A stretch of DNA of 64,000 nucleotides from JBGPTK01 sp963797765 (GTDB taxonomy: Bacteria > Acidobacteriota > Terriglobia > Acidiferrales > UBA7541): contig CAWCQU010000004.1 in assembly GCA_963797765.1 (NCBI GenBank), positions 124,001 through 188,000 of the forward strand, written 5' to 3'. The first letter of the stretch is position 1. Each line of letters opens with the position of its first letter. Of the stretch, positions 53,404-63,424 are shown piece by piece. A model generated the notes under the pieces. It did no database searches. It was not told the origin of the DNA and saw only the letters and a program-made list of their open reading frames with translations. Position numbers and translations under genes: made by a program.

Positions 53404-55953
53404 TTAGCGCGGAGTAGCTAATTCAAGGAGGGCGTCGCCGCCGTTCTGCTGTGCCTCATCCAATCCAAATTCGGCGCGATTGATCCACTCGGTCACTACG
53501 TCTTCCCGGTCGTCGTGCATGCGGTTCGTCGCTTCGGCCACAATCGCGCTCATGGTTGGCGATGGACCGGACCATGCCGCCTTTACCTCGGCAGCGACGC
53601 GCCGCAATTTATCGCCGACGGATCGTCCTTGGTCAAGAGTCGTATTGGGCAGAATAAAAGCCAATGACCATGTGGTGTACTTCACGGACAGATCCGTTTG
53701 CCGCACGGACGATTGGAGAGCCTTTGCCACAAGTTCCATATACGATTCGAGTGCGGCCTCGCCGTGCTCGCGCAATAGCTCGGCACCCCGGTCCAATTGC
53801 AGAATCGCCAGCGACACGGGCATGTTTTGCGAGCGCGACCGGCTTACTTCCGCGAGCAGGCAATCGAGATACGCGCCGCGGCTGAGCAATCCGGTTTTCT
53901 CGTCCGCGGCGCCCAGCGTGCGGACCAGCGACCGCAGGCGCGTGTGGCTGACGGACATTACAATCTGATCGCCAACGGCTTGCAGGAAAAAACTTTCGTT
54001 AGGCTTCCACACACGCGCAGCGGAATCGCCAATCAGCAACACTCCCGCCGCCGACTGCGTTTCTTTGTCCGTGAGTTGAGCCCCTAACGCCGTAGCCAGT
54101 CCCAAATCAGTCAGTGAATGCGTGGTTTCCGCGCGCAACTCAATCGCACCCAGCGCGTCCGGAGTGGCGCGCACAATTGCGTCCAGAGCCGCTGCCTTAG
54201 CGACGGGCCCGGCAGCCTCCATCCCCGTTCGAGCGAATCCCGCCTCGAGCGGCCGCGTTTCTTTCGGATGACCGATGGAAATAAGGCAGCGTGCGACACC
54301 GAGATATTTACCCACTTCGTTCACCGCTACGGCCAGAACTTCGCGTGGCGTCGCCTGCCGGTACATCAGGCTGGTGATTTCTGCGATCTCCGCCAGGTCG
54401 CGGCTCGTCTCACGGCTGGCGGCTTCGCTCTTGGCACTGGCCGTTTCGACGACCGTCGCGTCTTTCGGGACGGGGGTAGATCCCTTCGGCCACCACTCGG
54501 CGCGCTCGTACAAGGCGTAGAGCCGTTCATTTTTTGTTTCCTCGCCGGGAAACATTTCCGCAATTCGTTCCAGGCGTTCGTAGGCCTTGGGTTTCAAGGA
54601 ATACTGCAGAAAAATTTCCACCTGCACCATCAAGTCGTCCAGCACCTGTTGCGTCTTGGCTTGATCATTTTCAGACTGGCCTGCATCCAGGCTCGACTCT
54701 TGCCCTTCGCTTCTCTGATCATTCTGCGTGTTCTTCTCCACGGCCTTTCCGGCGCGCAAAGTGAGGCTGCGTAAGTAGGCCGGATCCGTTTTACCTTCCA
54801 GCTTTGCGATGCGGTCCTGATTGCGGTAATCGTAGGGATCGATGTCCACCAGGCGGTCCAGGCAATCACAGGCCTGTTTAATTTTGTCGGCGTTGTAGTA
54901 CAGGTCGAACAATTTCACAAGCACGTCGAAATATTTGGACTCACGGTTCAGTTCTTCATAAAGATGCGCCCAGTTCTCCGCCAGGAGAAGCGAGGCCGGA
55001 TACGCTTCGGCAACCTGGTCGAATTGCGCGGTGAATTCATTTTCGCGGCGCAGCCGGAACATCCAGTTCTTGGTTTCCGCCAATACGTCCACGGCCTTTT
55101 CATCCTGCCCGGCGGCCATATACGCATCCGCAAGTTCAAAAAGTTTTTTGAAGTTTTCCTGTTTCTGTTTGTAGAACGTAACCAGCACGGGCCGGGCACG
55201 ATCTAGTTCTCCCGCGCGCAGCAAAGCTTCGCCGAATACCACCAGGAAGGTTGTATCCATCTCGCCGGGTGAAAATGATTCGAGCAGTCTTACCGCTTCG
55301 GTGGGCTCGCCTTTGCGCAAGCAGGCTTCCGCGTAAAGCAAGGCGACACTGCGGTCCCGCGGAGAAAGAGCATGCGCGCGGGCAAAGAAATCAAGCGCGA
55401 GTTCCAGATCCTCCGCCGCCAGGGCGAGTTGCCCCGCCCGCAGATAGCCGTGGGCCGCCAATTCGTTCTTGTGCAGGCGCTCCGCAGCTTCAGCGAGTTT
55501 TACGTGGCATTCTGAATTATCCGGATCGAGCTGGGCGATTTTCTCCAGACAGGTAACAGCCTCGTCCAGCCGGATGTGCTCGAAGAAAAGCTTCGCCGCC
55601 GCGCCATAATGCGCGATCGCTTCCGCGGCCCGATTTTGGCGCTGCAGAAGAAATGCAAAGCTGGCCAACCGCTCCGGAGGTTGCGGCACCGCGCGCAGAA
55701 ATCGTGCGTAGACGGCGGCTGCTTTCGCCAAGTCTCCGGCTTCCATCAACCGGTCGAATTGTATTCCGTAATAATGCGCCGCCCGTTCGGGGTTGCTCAA
55801 CCGAGCGTGCAGGTCACCCAATGCCTGAATGGATTCCTGATGGGAAGGAACCAAGTCAAGAACCAACTGGTATTCGGCCACGGCGTCCTGGATTTTATTT
55901 TTCTCCAGGTAGCGTTTGGCGCGTTCGAGATGCTTGGTGATGTCCTGGGCCAT
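53404..55953 (-). CDS. TPR protein with GAF and degenerate GGDEF domains
   Basis: An 849-residue cytoplasmic protein. Residues 1-380 are TPR-like repeats (AVAEYQLVLDLVPSHQ, AHYYGIQFDRLM, ACLRKGEPTEAVRLLESF, CDCLDRLVDIDPYDYRNQD). A linker rich in Gln and Glu follows, then a GAF-like domain at about 520-690 (EITSLMYRQATPREVLAVAV, YLGVARCLISIG). The last 150 residues look like a diguanylate cyclase fold, DEKTGLLSRGAYLDCLLAEVSRS, but where GG(D/E)EF should be I read KYTTWSLAFILPN. It is therefore not an active cyclase. Likely a scaffold or signalling receiver; no target is evident. Confidence 0.75.
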   Translation of the reverse strand: MAQDITKHLERAKRYLEKNKIQDAVAEYQLVLDLVPSHQESIQALGDLHARLSNPERAAHYYGIQFDRLMEAGDLAKAAAVYARFLRAVPQPPERLASFAFLLQRQNRAAEAIAHYGAAAKLFFEHIRLDEAVTCLEKIAQLDPDNSECHVKLAEAAERLHKNELAAHGYLRAGQLALAAEDLELALDFFARAHALSPRDRSVALLYAEACLRKGEPTEAVRLLESFSPGEMDTTFLVVFGEALLRAGELDRARPVLVTFYKQKQENFKKLFELADAYMAAGQDEKAVDVLAETKNWMFRLRRENEFTAQFDQVAEAYPASLLLAENWAHLYEELNRESKYFDVLVKLFDLYYNADKIKQACDCLDRLVDIDPYDYRNQDRIAKLEGKTDPAYLRSLTLRAGKAVEKNTQNDQRSEGQESSLDAGQSENDQAKTQQVLDDLMVQVEIFLQYSLKPKAYERLERIAEMFPGEETKNERLYALYERAEWWPKGSTPVPKDATVVETASAKSEAASRETSRDLAEIAEITSLMYRQATPREVLAVAVNEVGKYLGVARCLISIGHPKETRPLEAGFARTGMEAAGPVAKAAALDAIVRATPDALGAIELRAETTHSLTDLGLATALGAQLTDKETQSAAGVLLIGDSAARVWKPNESFFLQAVGDQIVMSVSHTRLRSLVRTLGAADEKTGLLSRGAYLDCLLAEVSRSRSQNMPVSLAILQLDRGAELLREHGEAALESYMELVAKALQSSVRQTDLSVKYTTWSLAFILPNTTLDQGRSVGDKLRRVAAEVKAAWSGPSPTMSAIVAEATNRMHDDREDVVTEWINRAEFGLDEAQQNGGDALLELATPR

Positions 55954-56163
55954 GGATTGCCGGATTCTTCCAAGGGGCCGCTGGGGAGCGCCCGTTGCTT
56001 GAGCTAATGAATCGCCTTCGATCAGTTTCGGCGGGCTGGTTCGCCCGGAAATGACGGAATAACCAATTTATACCGTAGGGGTTGTTCGCGTCCAAGCGAA
56101 AATGGCCGACAGGTTCGCACTTCTAATTGGAGGTTCCATTGGAAAACAGTGGGGGAGCGGGCG

Positions 56164-57186
56164 TCACGTCATGGGCTTCCGTGCGGCTGCAGGCAATTCG
56201 CGGATTTGTTGGCGCATCGACCGCACCGTCATGCCGCTTTGAAACATGGCTGCAAATCCCAGAAACAAGAAAGGCAGCGTGACCATCACGAAAGCAAATA
56301 TCGAAAACCCTGCCGCCTTCGTTTTATCCACATCAAACATGCTCAGCCCCAACACGCAGAAAAACTGGTACGAGCCTACGTTGGCCGGAGCGTTGGGAAG
56401 CGAAACTCCCAGGTTGATCACCAGGAGCACAACGCTGGCGGAAACAAACGGGAGCCCCACGTCATACGCCTGCATCATGCACCAAAGTGCGACAATCTGA
56501 AAAAATGGTATTCCCAGGGATGTTAACACCGCGGGATAAAAGCTAGGCGCTGTGCCCATGGCATGTAATCCGACCAGCGCCGGCATGAATTTCCCTGTCA
56601 GCCTCTTGGCCCTTACATGCTCGGGATCGGACGTCAATTTGATTTCCAGGTAAAGAATCGCGGCCACCATCAGCCCAACAAGGATTAACGCTATGATGCC
56701 CAGCGCAGTTGCGGCGCGCTTCAAGCGGCGCGGCAGCGGCAAATATAACGACACGATCCCGAGAGCTGCCGTCGCCACCACCAGGTCGATCAATCGTTCC
56801 ACGCCAACCGACCCCAGCACGCGCCCGAAACTTATCTCTTCCGAATCCGAGAGCATGTAACTTCGCAACAGCTCGCCGGGCCGCAGCGGAAGGATCATGT
56901 TGGCAAACAGGCCGGCAAACACTGCTCGAATCGAGCGCCACAGATTCACATGGCCGAATGGCTTCAGCAGTAATTTCCAACGAACTCCCTGCACCATATA
57001 GCTGAGCACGTCGAAAATAATTCCCAGAGCCACCCACTTCCAGCTGACGTTGGAAAGGTCTCGAAGTGCTTTGTTGGGATGAATGTCGTAGAGAACAAAA
57101 ATGAGGCAGGCAATGGATACAAGGTACCCGCCCCAGCGCATGACGGCTGATCCACCTCGTCGGCCGGCTTGTGCAGGCGCGCTCAA
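56164..57186 (-). CDS. Lysylphosphatidylglycerol synthase-type membrane protein (flippase-like)
   Basis: A 340-residue integral membrane protein with about eight helices, of the UPF0104/AglD family: SMVQGVRWKLLLKPFG, FAGLFANMILPLRPGELLRSY (the hallmark PxRxGE region), SFGRVLGSVGVERLIDLVVA and LPNAPANVGSYQFFC. It lacks the cytosolic aminoacyl-transferase domain, so it is probably a lipid or glycolipid flippase-like protein. Overlaps the DUF421 gene by 4 bases. Confidence 0.8.
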   Translation of the reverse strand: MSAPAQAGRRGGSAVMRWGGYLVSIACLIFVLYDIHPNKALRDLSNVSWKWVALGIIFDVLSYMVQGVRWKLLLKPFGHVNLWRSIRAVFAGLFANMILPLRPGELLRSYMLSDSEEISFGRVLGSVGVERLIDLVVATAALGIVSLYLPLPRRLKRAATALGIIALILVGLMVAAILYLEIKLTSDPEHVRAKRLTGKFMPALVGLHAMGTAPSFYPAVLTSLGIPFFQIVALWCMMQAYDVGLPFVSASVVLLVINLGVSLPNAPANVGSYQFFCVLGLSMFDVDKTKAAGFSIFAFVMVTLPFLFLGFAAMFQSGMTVRSMRQQIRELPAAARKPMT

Positions 57187-57686
57187 TTTCTTGTTTTCGG
57201 CTCCGGCTCAGTTTCTTTGCGCAGGACGCTCAGCTTTCCGGTTGTCTCGAGCAAGGCCACCCGAACTTCCGCCAGCTTAAAAACACCTTGCGAGCGCAGA
57301 GTTTCCATCAAGTCCACGTGGGTAAGATGTTCCTTTCGCAGATTCTGTTCGATAATCCGGCCGTCGTGAATGAGCAGGGTCGGTACCCCCTCCACCGCAC
57401 GTTCAAACCACCGGCTCGAAAAAGCCAATCGGCCTACCAGCCAGTTCAGCACCAAGACAGCTGCGCCGCCGATCAACCCGCCGATGATTGAATTGTCCGG
57501 CCCAATCATCGCGTTCTGCAGCACATTACTTAGGATGAGTAAGACGATTAAATCAAACGCCGTCATTTGCGCCACTTGCCGCTTTCCCAGCAGACGGAAC
57601 ATCACCAGCAGGAATGTGTAAACCACTACCGAGCGCAGTATCTTTTCCCAAACTGGTATTTCCGGCAACCACCAATGCACCATCAC
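57183..57686 (-). CDS. DUF421 (YetF/YcaP-like) membrane protein
   Basis: A 167-residue protein with three N-terminal membrane helices (WEKILRSVVVYTFLLVMFRLLGKRQVAQMTAFDLIVLLILSNV is the first part of that region, shown in pieces: RLLGKRQVAQMTAFDLIV) followed by a small soluble domain (GVPTLLIHDGRIIEQNLRKEHLT, then DLMETLRSQGVFKLAEV). This is the DUF421 arrangement. Function is unknown, possibly in membrane stress or spore-like envelopes in other bacteria. It overlaps the flippase-like gene, so the two are co-transcribed. Confidence 0.82.
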   Translation of the reverse strand: MMVHWWLPEIPVWEKILRSVVVYTFLLVMFRLLGKRQVAQMTAFDLIVLLILSNVLQNAMIGPDNSIIGGLIGGAAVLVLNWLVGRLAFSSRWFERAVEGVPTLLIHDGRIIEQNLRKEHLTHVDLMETLRSQGVFKLAEVRVALLETTGKLSVLRKETEPEPKTRN

Positions 57687-57734
57687 GTTCCTCGCTCGGA
57701 AACCCAGAGCCTAACTTCCCGGCTCGAGACATCA

Positions 57735-57806
57735 GCCTGCCGAACCCTCCGGCACTCGTGGCCGGAGGCAGGCTTGGGACAACCTCACTCCGCCAGCGGG
57801 CGGAGT
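57735..57806. repeat. Two intergenic palindromes upstream of lepA
   Basis: The first (57735-57773) pairs GCCTGC with GCAGGC and, inside, CCTCCGGC with GCCGGAGG around a 7-base loop. The second (57787-57806) pairs ACTCCGCC with GGCGGAGT around AGCG. No T run follows either. The 350-base gap between the DUF421 gene and lepA otherwise shows no gene; both promoters should be here but I see no clear one. Confidence 0.5.
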
Positions 57807-58039
57807 CAACCAGAGCCGGGATTCTACGATGATTTGCCTAGTTTTGGGCTACTTACCCTAAACAATATGCCACAGCCTACGATACTCGAACCCGCTAGGC
57901 AATCCCGATGACGCTTCCACCCATTGGCCGCAGGCTGCAATCTGTGGCACACTCGCTGGTTTAGGGAACGCGGACTGAACCTATCGGATGGCTCTTCGGA
58001 AGTCTACACGGGCCTCGGATTATTTGCCGCGCGGAGACC

Positions 58040-59848
58040 ATGGATCCCCAATTCATACGCAATTTCTGCATTATTGCGCACATTGATCACGGCAAGTCGA
58101 CTCTGGCCGACCGGCTCCTTGAGATTACCGGCGCCCTGTCGCAACGGGAAATGACCGCGCAGGTGCTCGACTCTATGGACTTGGAGCGCGAACGCGGCAT
58201 CACCATCAAGGCCAAGAGCATCCGCCTCCACTACACTACTGCGGCAGGCCAGGAATATCAGCTCAACCTGATTGATACTCCCGGCCATGTGGATTTTTCC
58301 TACGAAGTCTCCCGGGCGCTCTCCGCATGCGAAGGAGCGTTGCTGGTGGTGGACGCAAGCCAGGGCGTGGAGGCGCAAACCGTTGCCAACGCTTTTCTGG
58401 CATCGCGACACAACCTCACCATCATTCCGGTGCTCAACAAGATCGACCTCCCGGCTGCTCTTCCCGAACAGGTGAAAGAGCAAATCGAAAGCGTCCTGGC
58501 GATTTCTGCTGAGGACGCCTTGCAGATCAGCGCCAAGAGTGGCCTGGGCGTACAGAAAGTGCTCGATGCCATCATTGAGCGCGTTCCGCCGCCTGTGGGC
58601 TCGGCGGAAGCTCCGTTGCGAGCACTGATTTTCGATTCCTGGTTCGATATCTACCGCGGCGCGGTGGTGATGGTGCGCGTGATGGAGGGCCGGATCGCGC
58701 CCACGATGCGCATCCGGCTTTGCGCCAATGACGAGGTCTATGAAGTAGAAGCGCTCGGGGTGCTGACGCCCAAGCCGGTGGTGGTGCAGGAGCTGGCCGC
58801 AGGGGACGTAGGCTTCATTGTAGCGAATATCAAACGAGTCGCCGACGCGCGCGTCGGCGACACCGTGATCGAAGCCGACCGGCCAGCCGCTCCGCTTCCC
58901 GGCTTTGAAGCGATCAAGCCGATGGTTTTTGCCGGCTTGTATCCCGTTTCGGCGAACGATTATGAACTGCTGCGCGACGCTCTTTCCAAGCTGCAATTGA
59001 ATGACGCGGCATTTTTCTACGAACCCGAGAATTCCGTGGCGCTGGGCTTTGGTTTTCGATGCGGATTTCTCGGCTTGCTACACATGGAAATCGTGCAGGA
59101 GCGCCTCGAGCGCGAGTTCAACATTGATTTGATCACCACGGCCCCCAGCGTGCGTTACCGCATCACCACCACGGCCAACGAAATTCTGGAGGTCGATAGC
59201 CCCACCAAATTTCCTCCGCCCACTTCGATCGCAAAGATCGAAGAGCCGATCCTGATCGCGATGATCATCACGTCGGAAGATACCGTCGGCGGGATTTTGC
59301 AACTGTGTGAGGAAAAGCGCGGCGTGCAGAAGAATTTTGAGTATCTCTCGCCCACCCGCGTGATGCTGACTTACGAAATGCCGTTGAACGAAATCGTCCT
59401 AGATTTTTACGATCGCTTGAAGAGCGCTTCGCGCGGCTATGCTTCCCTCGATTACCACCTGGAAGGCTATCGCGAAGCCGACCTGGTAAAGCTCGACGTC
59501 CTGGTGGGAGGCGAGCCGGTGGACGCATTGACAATCGTGCTCCACCGCGAACAGGCCTACGAGCGTGGTCGCGATTTGGTCTCGCGCCTGCGGAAATTGA
59601 TTCCCCGGCAAATGTTCGAAGTTCCCATCCAAGCCGCGATTGGCAGCCGCGTAATCGCTCGCGAGACCATCAGCGCCATTCGCAAAAACGTGATCGCCAA
59701 GTGCTACGGCGGCGACATCAGCCGCAAACGGAAACTCCTCGAAAAACAAAAGGAAGGCAAACGCCGTATGAAGCGCGTGGGCAAAGTGGATATTCCCCAG
59801 GAGGCGTTCCTGGCGGTCCTCAGAGTTGCAAGTTCGTCAGACGAGTAA
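58040..59848 (+). CDS. lepA: Elongation factor 4 (LepA)
   Basis: A 602-residue ribosome-bound GTPase. G motifs: AHIDHGKSTLADRLLE (G1), RERGITIKA (G2), DTPGHVDFSYEV (G3), NKIDLPAALPE (G4) and SAKSG (G5). The LepA-specific C-terminal part ends KLLEKQKEGKRRMKRVGKVDIPQEAFLAVL, which closes the family. It back-translocates or stabilises ribosomes under stress. ATG 58040 fits the family N-terminus (MDPQFIRNFCIIAHIDHG). Intact and standing alone. Confidence 0.97.
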   Translation: MDPQFIRNFCIIAHIDHGKSTLADRLLEITGALSQREMTAQVLDSMDLERERGITIKAKSIRLHYTTAAGQEYQLNLIDTPGHVDFSYEVSRALSACEGALLVVDASQGVEAQTVANAFLASRHNLTIIPVLNKIDLPAALPEQVKEQIESVLAISAEDALQISAKSGLGVQKVLDAIIERVPPPVGSAEAPLRALIFDSWFDIYRGAVVMVRVMEGRIAPTMRIRLCANDEVYEVEALGVLTPKPVVVQELAAGDVGFIVANIKRVADARVGDTVIEADRPAAPLPGFEAIKPMVFAGLYPVSANDYELLRDALSKLQLNDAAFFYEPENSVALGFGFRCGFLGLLHMEIVQERLEREFNIDLITTAPSVRYRITTTANEILEVDSPTKFPPPTSIAKIEEPILIAMIITSEDTVGGILQLCEEKRGVQKNFEYLSPTRVMLTYEMPLNEIVLDFYDRLKSASRGYASLDYHLEGYREADLVKLDVLVGGEPVDALTIVLHREQAYERGRDLVSRLRKLIPRQMFEVPIQAAIGSRVIARETISAIRKNVIAKCYGGDISRKRKLLEKQKEGKRRMKRVGKVDIPQEAFLAVLRVASSSDE

Positions 59849-60040
59849 CGGATCGTCGCCGTCATTCTAAGCATAAGTTTTAAGTCGCGGCTGCCGCTGG
59901 CTCAATTTCACCCGCCGGTCCCGAACAGTGAGCTTCTCTTCCTCATGAGGCTGCGCCGCTCCCGCTCGACCGGCGCGAAACGGGCTTCGTGACTTCTTCT
60001 CATTGGCAGCGTCTAATCCGCCAGAAGGAGGAGAGCTCAA

Positions 60041-62536
60041 ATGGCATCATTTGGGCGGGACCTTCGCTATGGCTTAAGAGTGCTCCGGCTGAGCCCGGGG
60101 TTCACGATCGTCGCCATTCTGACTCTAGCCCTGGGAATCGGCGCCAACACCGCAATTTTTCAATTGATCGACGCCATCCGGCTGCGTACCATCCCGGTGA
60201 AAAATCCGGAAGAGCTCGCCGTCGTGAAAATCGCGGACCGCAAGTGGGGCTCCGGTAATTTCCAGGGCCGTTATTCGCAAATCACCTTTCCCATGTGGGA
60301 GCAGATCCGCAAGCGCCAAGAAAGCCTTTCTGCAATTTCGGCCTGGGGAACCGAGTCCTTTAACTTGGCCACGGGCGGCGAGGCGCATTATGCGCAAGGA
60401 ATCTGGGTGAGCGGCGATTTCTTCAACGTCCTCGGAGTCCACCCGCTTCTAGGACGGCTCATTTCGCCAGAGGACGACCAACCCGGCTGCGGATCAGCGG
60501 CAGTAAATATCAGTTACGCATTCTGGCAGCGAAATTATGGAGGCGACCCCACCGCAATCGGCAAGCGCATGACGCTCGAAGGCAGCCCCTTTGTGATCAG
60601 CGGCATCACCCCGTCAAATTTCAAAGGGATATCCGTAGGGGATTCGTTTGACGTGGCAGTTCCGATTTGTTCGGAGCCGGTAATTCATCGGGAGGAGAGC
60701 CGTTTAACGGTTCGCCACTCCTGGTGGCTCGCCACCATCGGCAGGCTGAAACCAGGCCGGTCAGTCGCTCAGGCCACGGCGCAACTCAATGCGATCAGCC
60801 CCGCGATCCTTCAGGAAACCATTCCTCCTTTTTATGACGCCGAAGGAGTGAAGAATTATCTGGCCTATCGATTCGCCGCGTATCCCGCCAGCACTGGATT
60901 TTCCAATCTACGCAGAGACTCGGAGACTCCGCTTTGGCTTCTGTTGGGAATTTCGGGAATGGTATTGCTGATTGCCTGTGCGAATCTGGCTAACCTGATG
61001 CTGGTCCGCGCCAGCGCGCGGGAACGGCAAATCGCCATCCGCATGGCGCTGGGTGCTACGCGAGCCCAGTTGATTGGGCAACTGCTGTCCGAGTGCTTGC
61101 TGCTGGCGGTGGCCGGAGCCATTGGCGGGCTTTTACTGGCAGAGGCCGTCAGCCGCGCACTGGTTGCCTTCGTCAGTAAGCAAAACAGCCCTATTGTTCT
61201 GGACCTCGCCATGGATTGGCGCGTCTTGGCATTTACGGGCGGTCTGGCGATTTTTACAACCCTACTCTTCGGATTGACTCCAGCCTTGCGCTCGACCACG
61301 ACGGAGCCGGGCGCCGTGCTGCAATCCGGCAGCCGGGGAATGACGGGAGGCCGCGAGCGGTTCAGCCTGCGCCGAATTCTGGTGTCATCGCAAGTGGCTC
61401 TTTGCTTGATGCTTCTGGTGAGCGCGTTGCTTTTCACACGCAGCTTGCGGAATCTGCTGACGCTGGATGCCGGATTTCAGCAGAACGGCATCCTGGTAAC
61501 CAGCGTCCAATTCAGCCGGGCAGACATCCCGAAAGAGCGCCGCGTCGAGTACCGGCGCGAGATTGTGGATCGCTTGCGCCAAATTCCGGGGGTGGAATCG
61601 GTGGCCGGAGCGCGAGTGACTCCAATTGGCGGCAACAGCTCAAACCGCTATTTGCTCGGCGATAATTCGGAGGACAAACGGGGCACCACCTGGCTGAATT
61701 ACGTCAGCCCCGGATTCTTCAAGACTCTGGGAACCCCGCTTCTGAGCGGCCGCGACTTCAATGACAACGACACTTCCAGCCTCGCCCAAGATAGCCATCG
61801 TCAACCAGGCGTTTGTGCGCAAATTCCTGAATGGCGGAGAAGCCCTGGGAAAAACATTTCGTATGTGGGAATCCCCGGGGAAGCCGGTGCCTGTGTATGA
61901 AATTGTGGGAATAGTAGCGAATGCTAAATATCAGGACCTTCACGAAGATTTCCTGCCAACGGCATATTTCCCCGCGTCTCAGGAAAGCTCCAATTGGCCG
62001 GAAGAGCAGATCGTAATTCGTTCGCAAGTGTCGCTGGCTGGGCTGATTGCCTCCGTGAAACAGGCGATTGGCGAAATGAATCCGGATATCGATCTGGAGT
62101 TCAAAGTTTTTAAAACTCAGATTCGCGATTCGCTTTTGCAGGACGAGTTAATGGCCACGCTTTCCGGGGTGTTCGGTTTTCTGGCGGCGCTGCTGGCCGC
62201 GATCGGGCTGTACGGCGTGATTTCCTACATGGTGGCGCAGCGAACGCGCGAAATCGGAATCCGCATGGCGATCGGCGCTCAGGGGCGCGACGTAATTTGG
62301 ATGATCATGCGGGAAGCGGGATTCTCACTTTGATCGGATCTGGCGGTCGGAACGGGTATGGCGCTGTTTCGCCGCGCGCTCGGCGAGATCAATCGTTTTC
62401 GGGTTGAAGCCCCGCGATCCATTAACGTTTGCCATCGGCCATTTTGACTCTGGCCGTGGTGGCAGCATTGGCAAGCTTCATTCCGTCGTATCGCGCGTCA
62501 AAACTCGATCCAGTGGTAGCACTGCGAGAGGAATAA
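60041..62536 (+). pseudogene. ADOP/MacB-type ABC permease, with several frameshifts
   Basis: An acidobacterial duplicated orphan permease. The first frame (60041-61790) gives FGRDLRYGLRVLRLSPGFTIVAILTLALGIGANTAIFQL, the MacB periplasmic core and the first FtsX domain (IACANLANLMLVRASARERQIAIRMALGATR), with the second core (LLFTRSLRNLLTLDAGF). Near 61785 it moves to the next frame (KIAIVNQAFVRKFLNGGEALG), ending in the second FtsX domain (MVAQRTREIGIRMAIGAQGRDV). From 62330 the end is scattered over three frames: GLAVGTGMALF-like, LKPRDPLTFA and ILTLAVVAALASFIPSYRASKLDPVVALREE to the stop at 62536. GAAGGAGGAG precedes the start. Total about 830 residues, typical of ADOP. Confidence 0.8.
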
Positions 62537-62565
62537 ACCGCCCTTGGGCGAAGGAAGCTTCAGGT

Positions 62566-63308
62566 TTAAGCGGCAGTGAGCAAGATCGGTTCGCCCTTGG
62601 TGATCACAATCGTATGTTCGTAGTGAGCGGCGAGTCTGCCATCTTCGGTGCAAACGGTCCAGCCGTCGGATTGCAACTCTCCCTCGCCGCACCCCGCGGC
62701 GATGATCGGCTCGATCGTAATCACCAGTCCTTCCGTTAGAATTTCATTCGCGTTGGGCTCCCAATAATTTGGAACCGACGGCTCTTCGTGTATCGTGCGG
62801 CCCACGCCGTGGCCGCAAAGTTCCCGGACCACGCGAAACCCGCTGCTTCTCACTTCGCGCTCCACCGCCCGGCCAATTTCATTCACGCGGTGCCCGGCGC
62901 GCGCCACGCGTAAAGCCTTGCGGAACGCGCGTTCGGCGCAACGAGCCAGCTTTTCGGCTTCTCTGTTCACCGGCGGCACAGTCACACTTACAGCGGAATC
63001 GGCGTGGAAACCATCTTTCATCGCGGTCAAATCAAGCTTCACCAGATCGCCCGGCTGGATCACGCGTTCTCCGGGGATTCCGTGGACCACCTCGTCATTT
63101 ACGCTGATGCAAACCGCGCCGGGGAACTTATAGACCTCAGGCGGCGAGGATCGCGCTCCTTCTCTCGCGAGCGAGTTGGCGCCCATCCGCTGAGTTCCTG
63201 CGTGGTCACGCCGGGACGCACCGCGGCAGCCAGCGCGCGAAGCGTACGCGCGACAATTCCTCCGATTGCCTTCATCTTCTCCAGTTCCGCCGGCGTTTCA
63301 ATCGACAT
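62566..63308 (-). pseudogene. map: Methionine aminopeptidase type I, with one frameshift
   Basis: Removes the N-terminal Met from new proteins. The start (MSIETPAELEKMKAIGGIVARTLRAL, with GGGAG upstream) is in one frame; from about 63180 it continues as MGANSLAREGARSSPPEVYKFPGAVCISVNDEVVHGIPGERVIQPGDLVKLDL. Metal ligands: VKLDLTAMKDGFHADSAVSV (two Asp), LCGHGVGRTIHEEPSV (His), ITIEPIIAAG (Glu) and HYEHTIVIT (region of the last Glu). All ligands are present, about 247 residues in total. An essential gene, so the switch is probably an assembly error. Confidence 0.85.
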
Positions 63309-63424
63309 TCGAATCTCCCGTTCAATCCCACGATCTTCCTAATTATATGCGGCCCTATCCAGATTGAAATGTCAATTTGATTGAAACACTCGTCTCAATT
63401 CACATTCAGAACGGGCGCTTGACG

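Noticed and set aside
57787..57806. Hairpin near lepA as a terminator
   Set aside because: No T run follows, and it lies between divergent genes where no transcript is expected to end.
58004..58996. A 330-codon minus-strand frame opposite lepA
   Set aside because: Shadow of an essential, well conserved gene; no domain seen.
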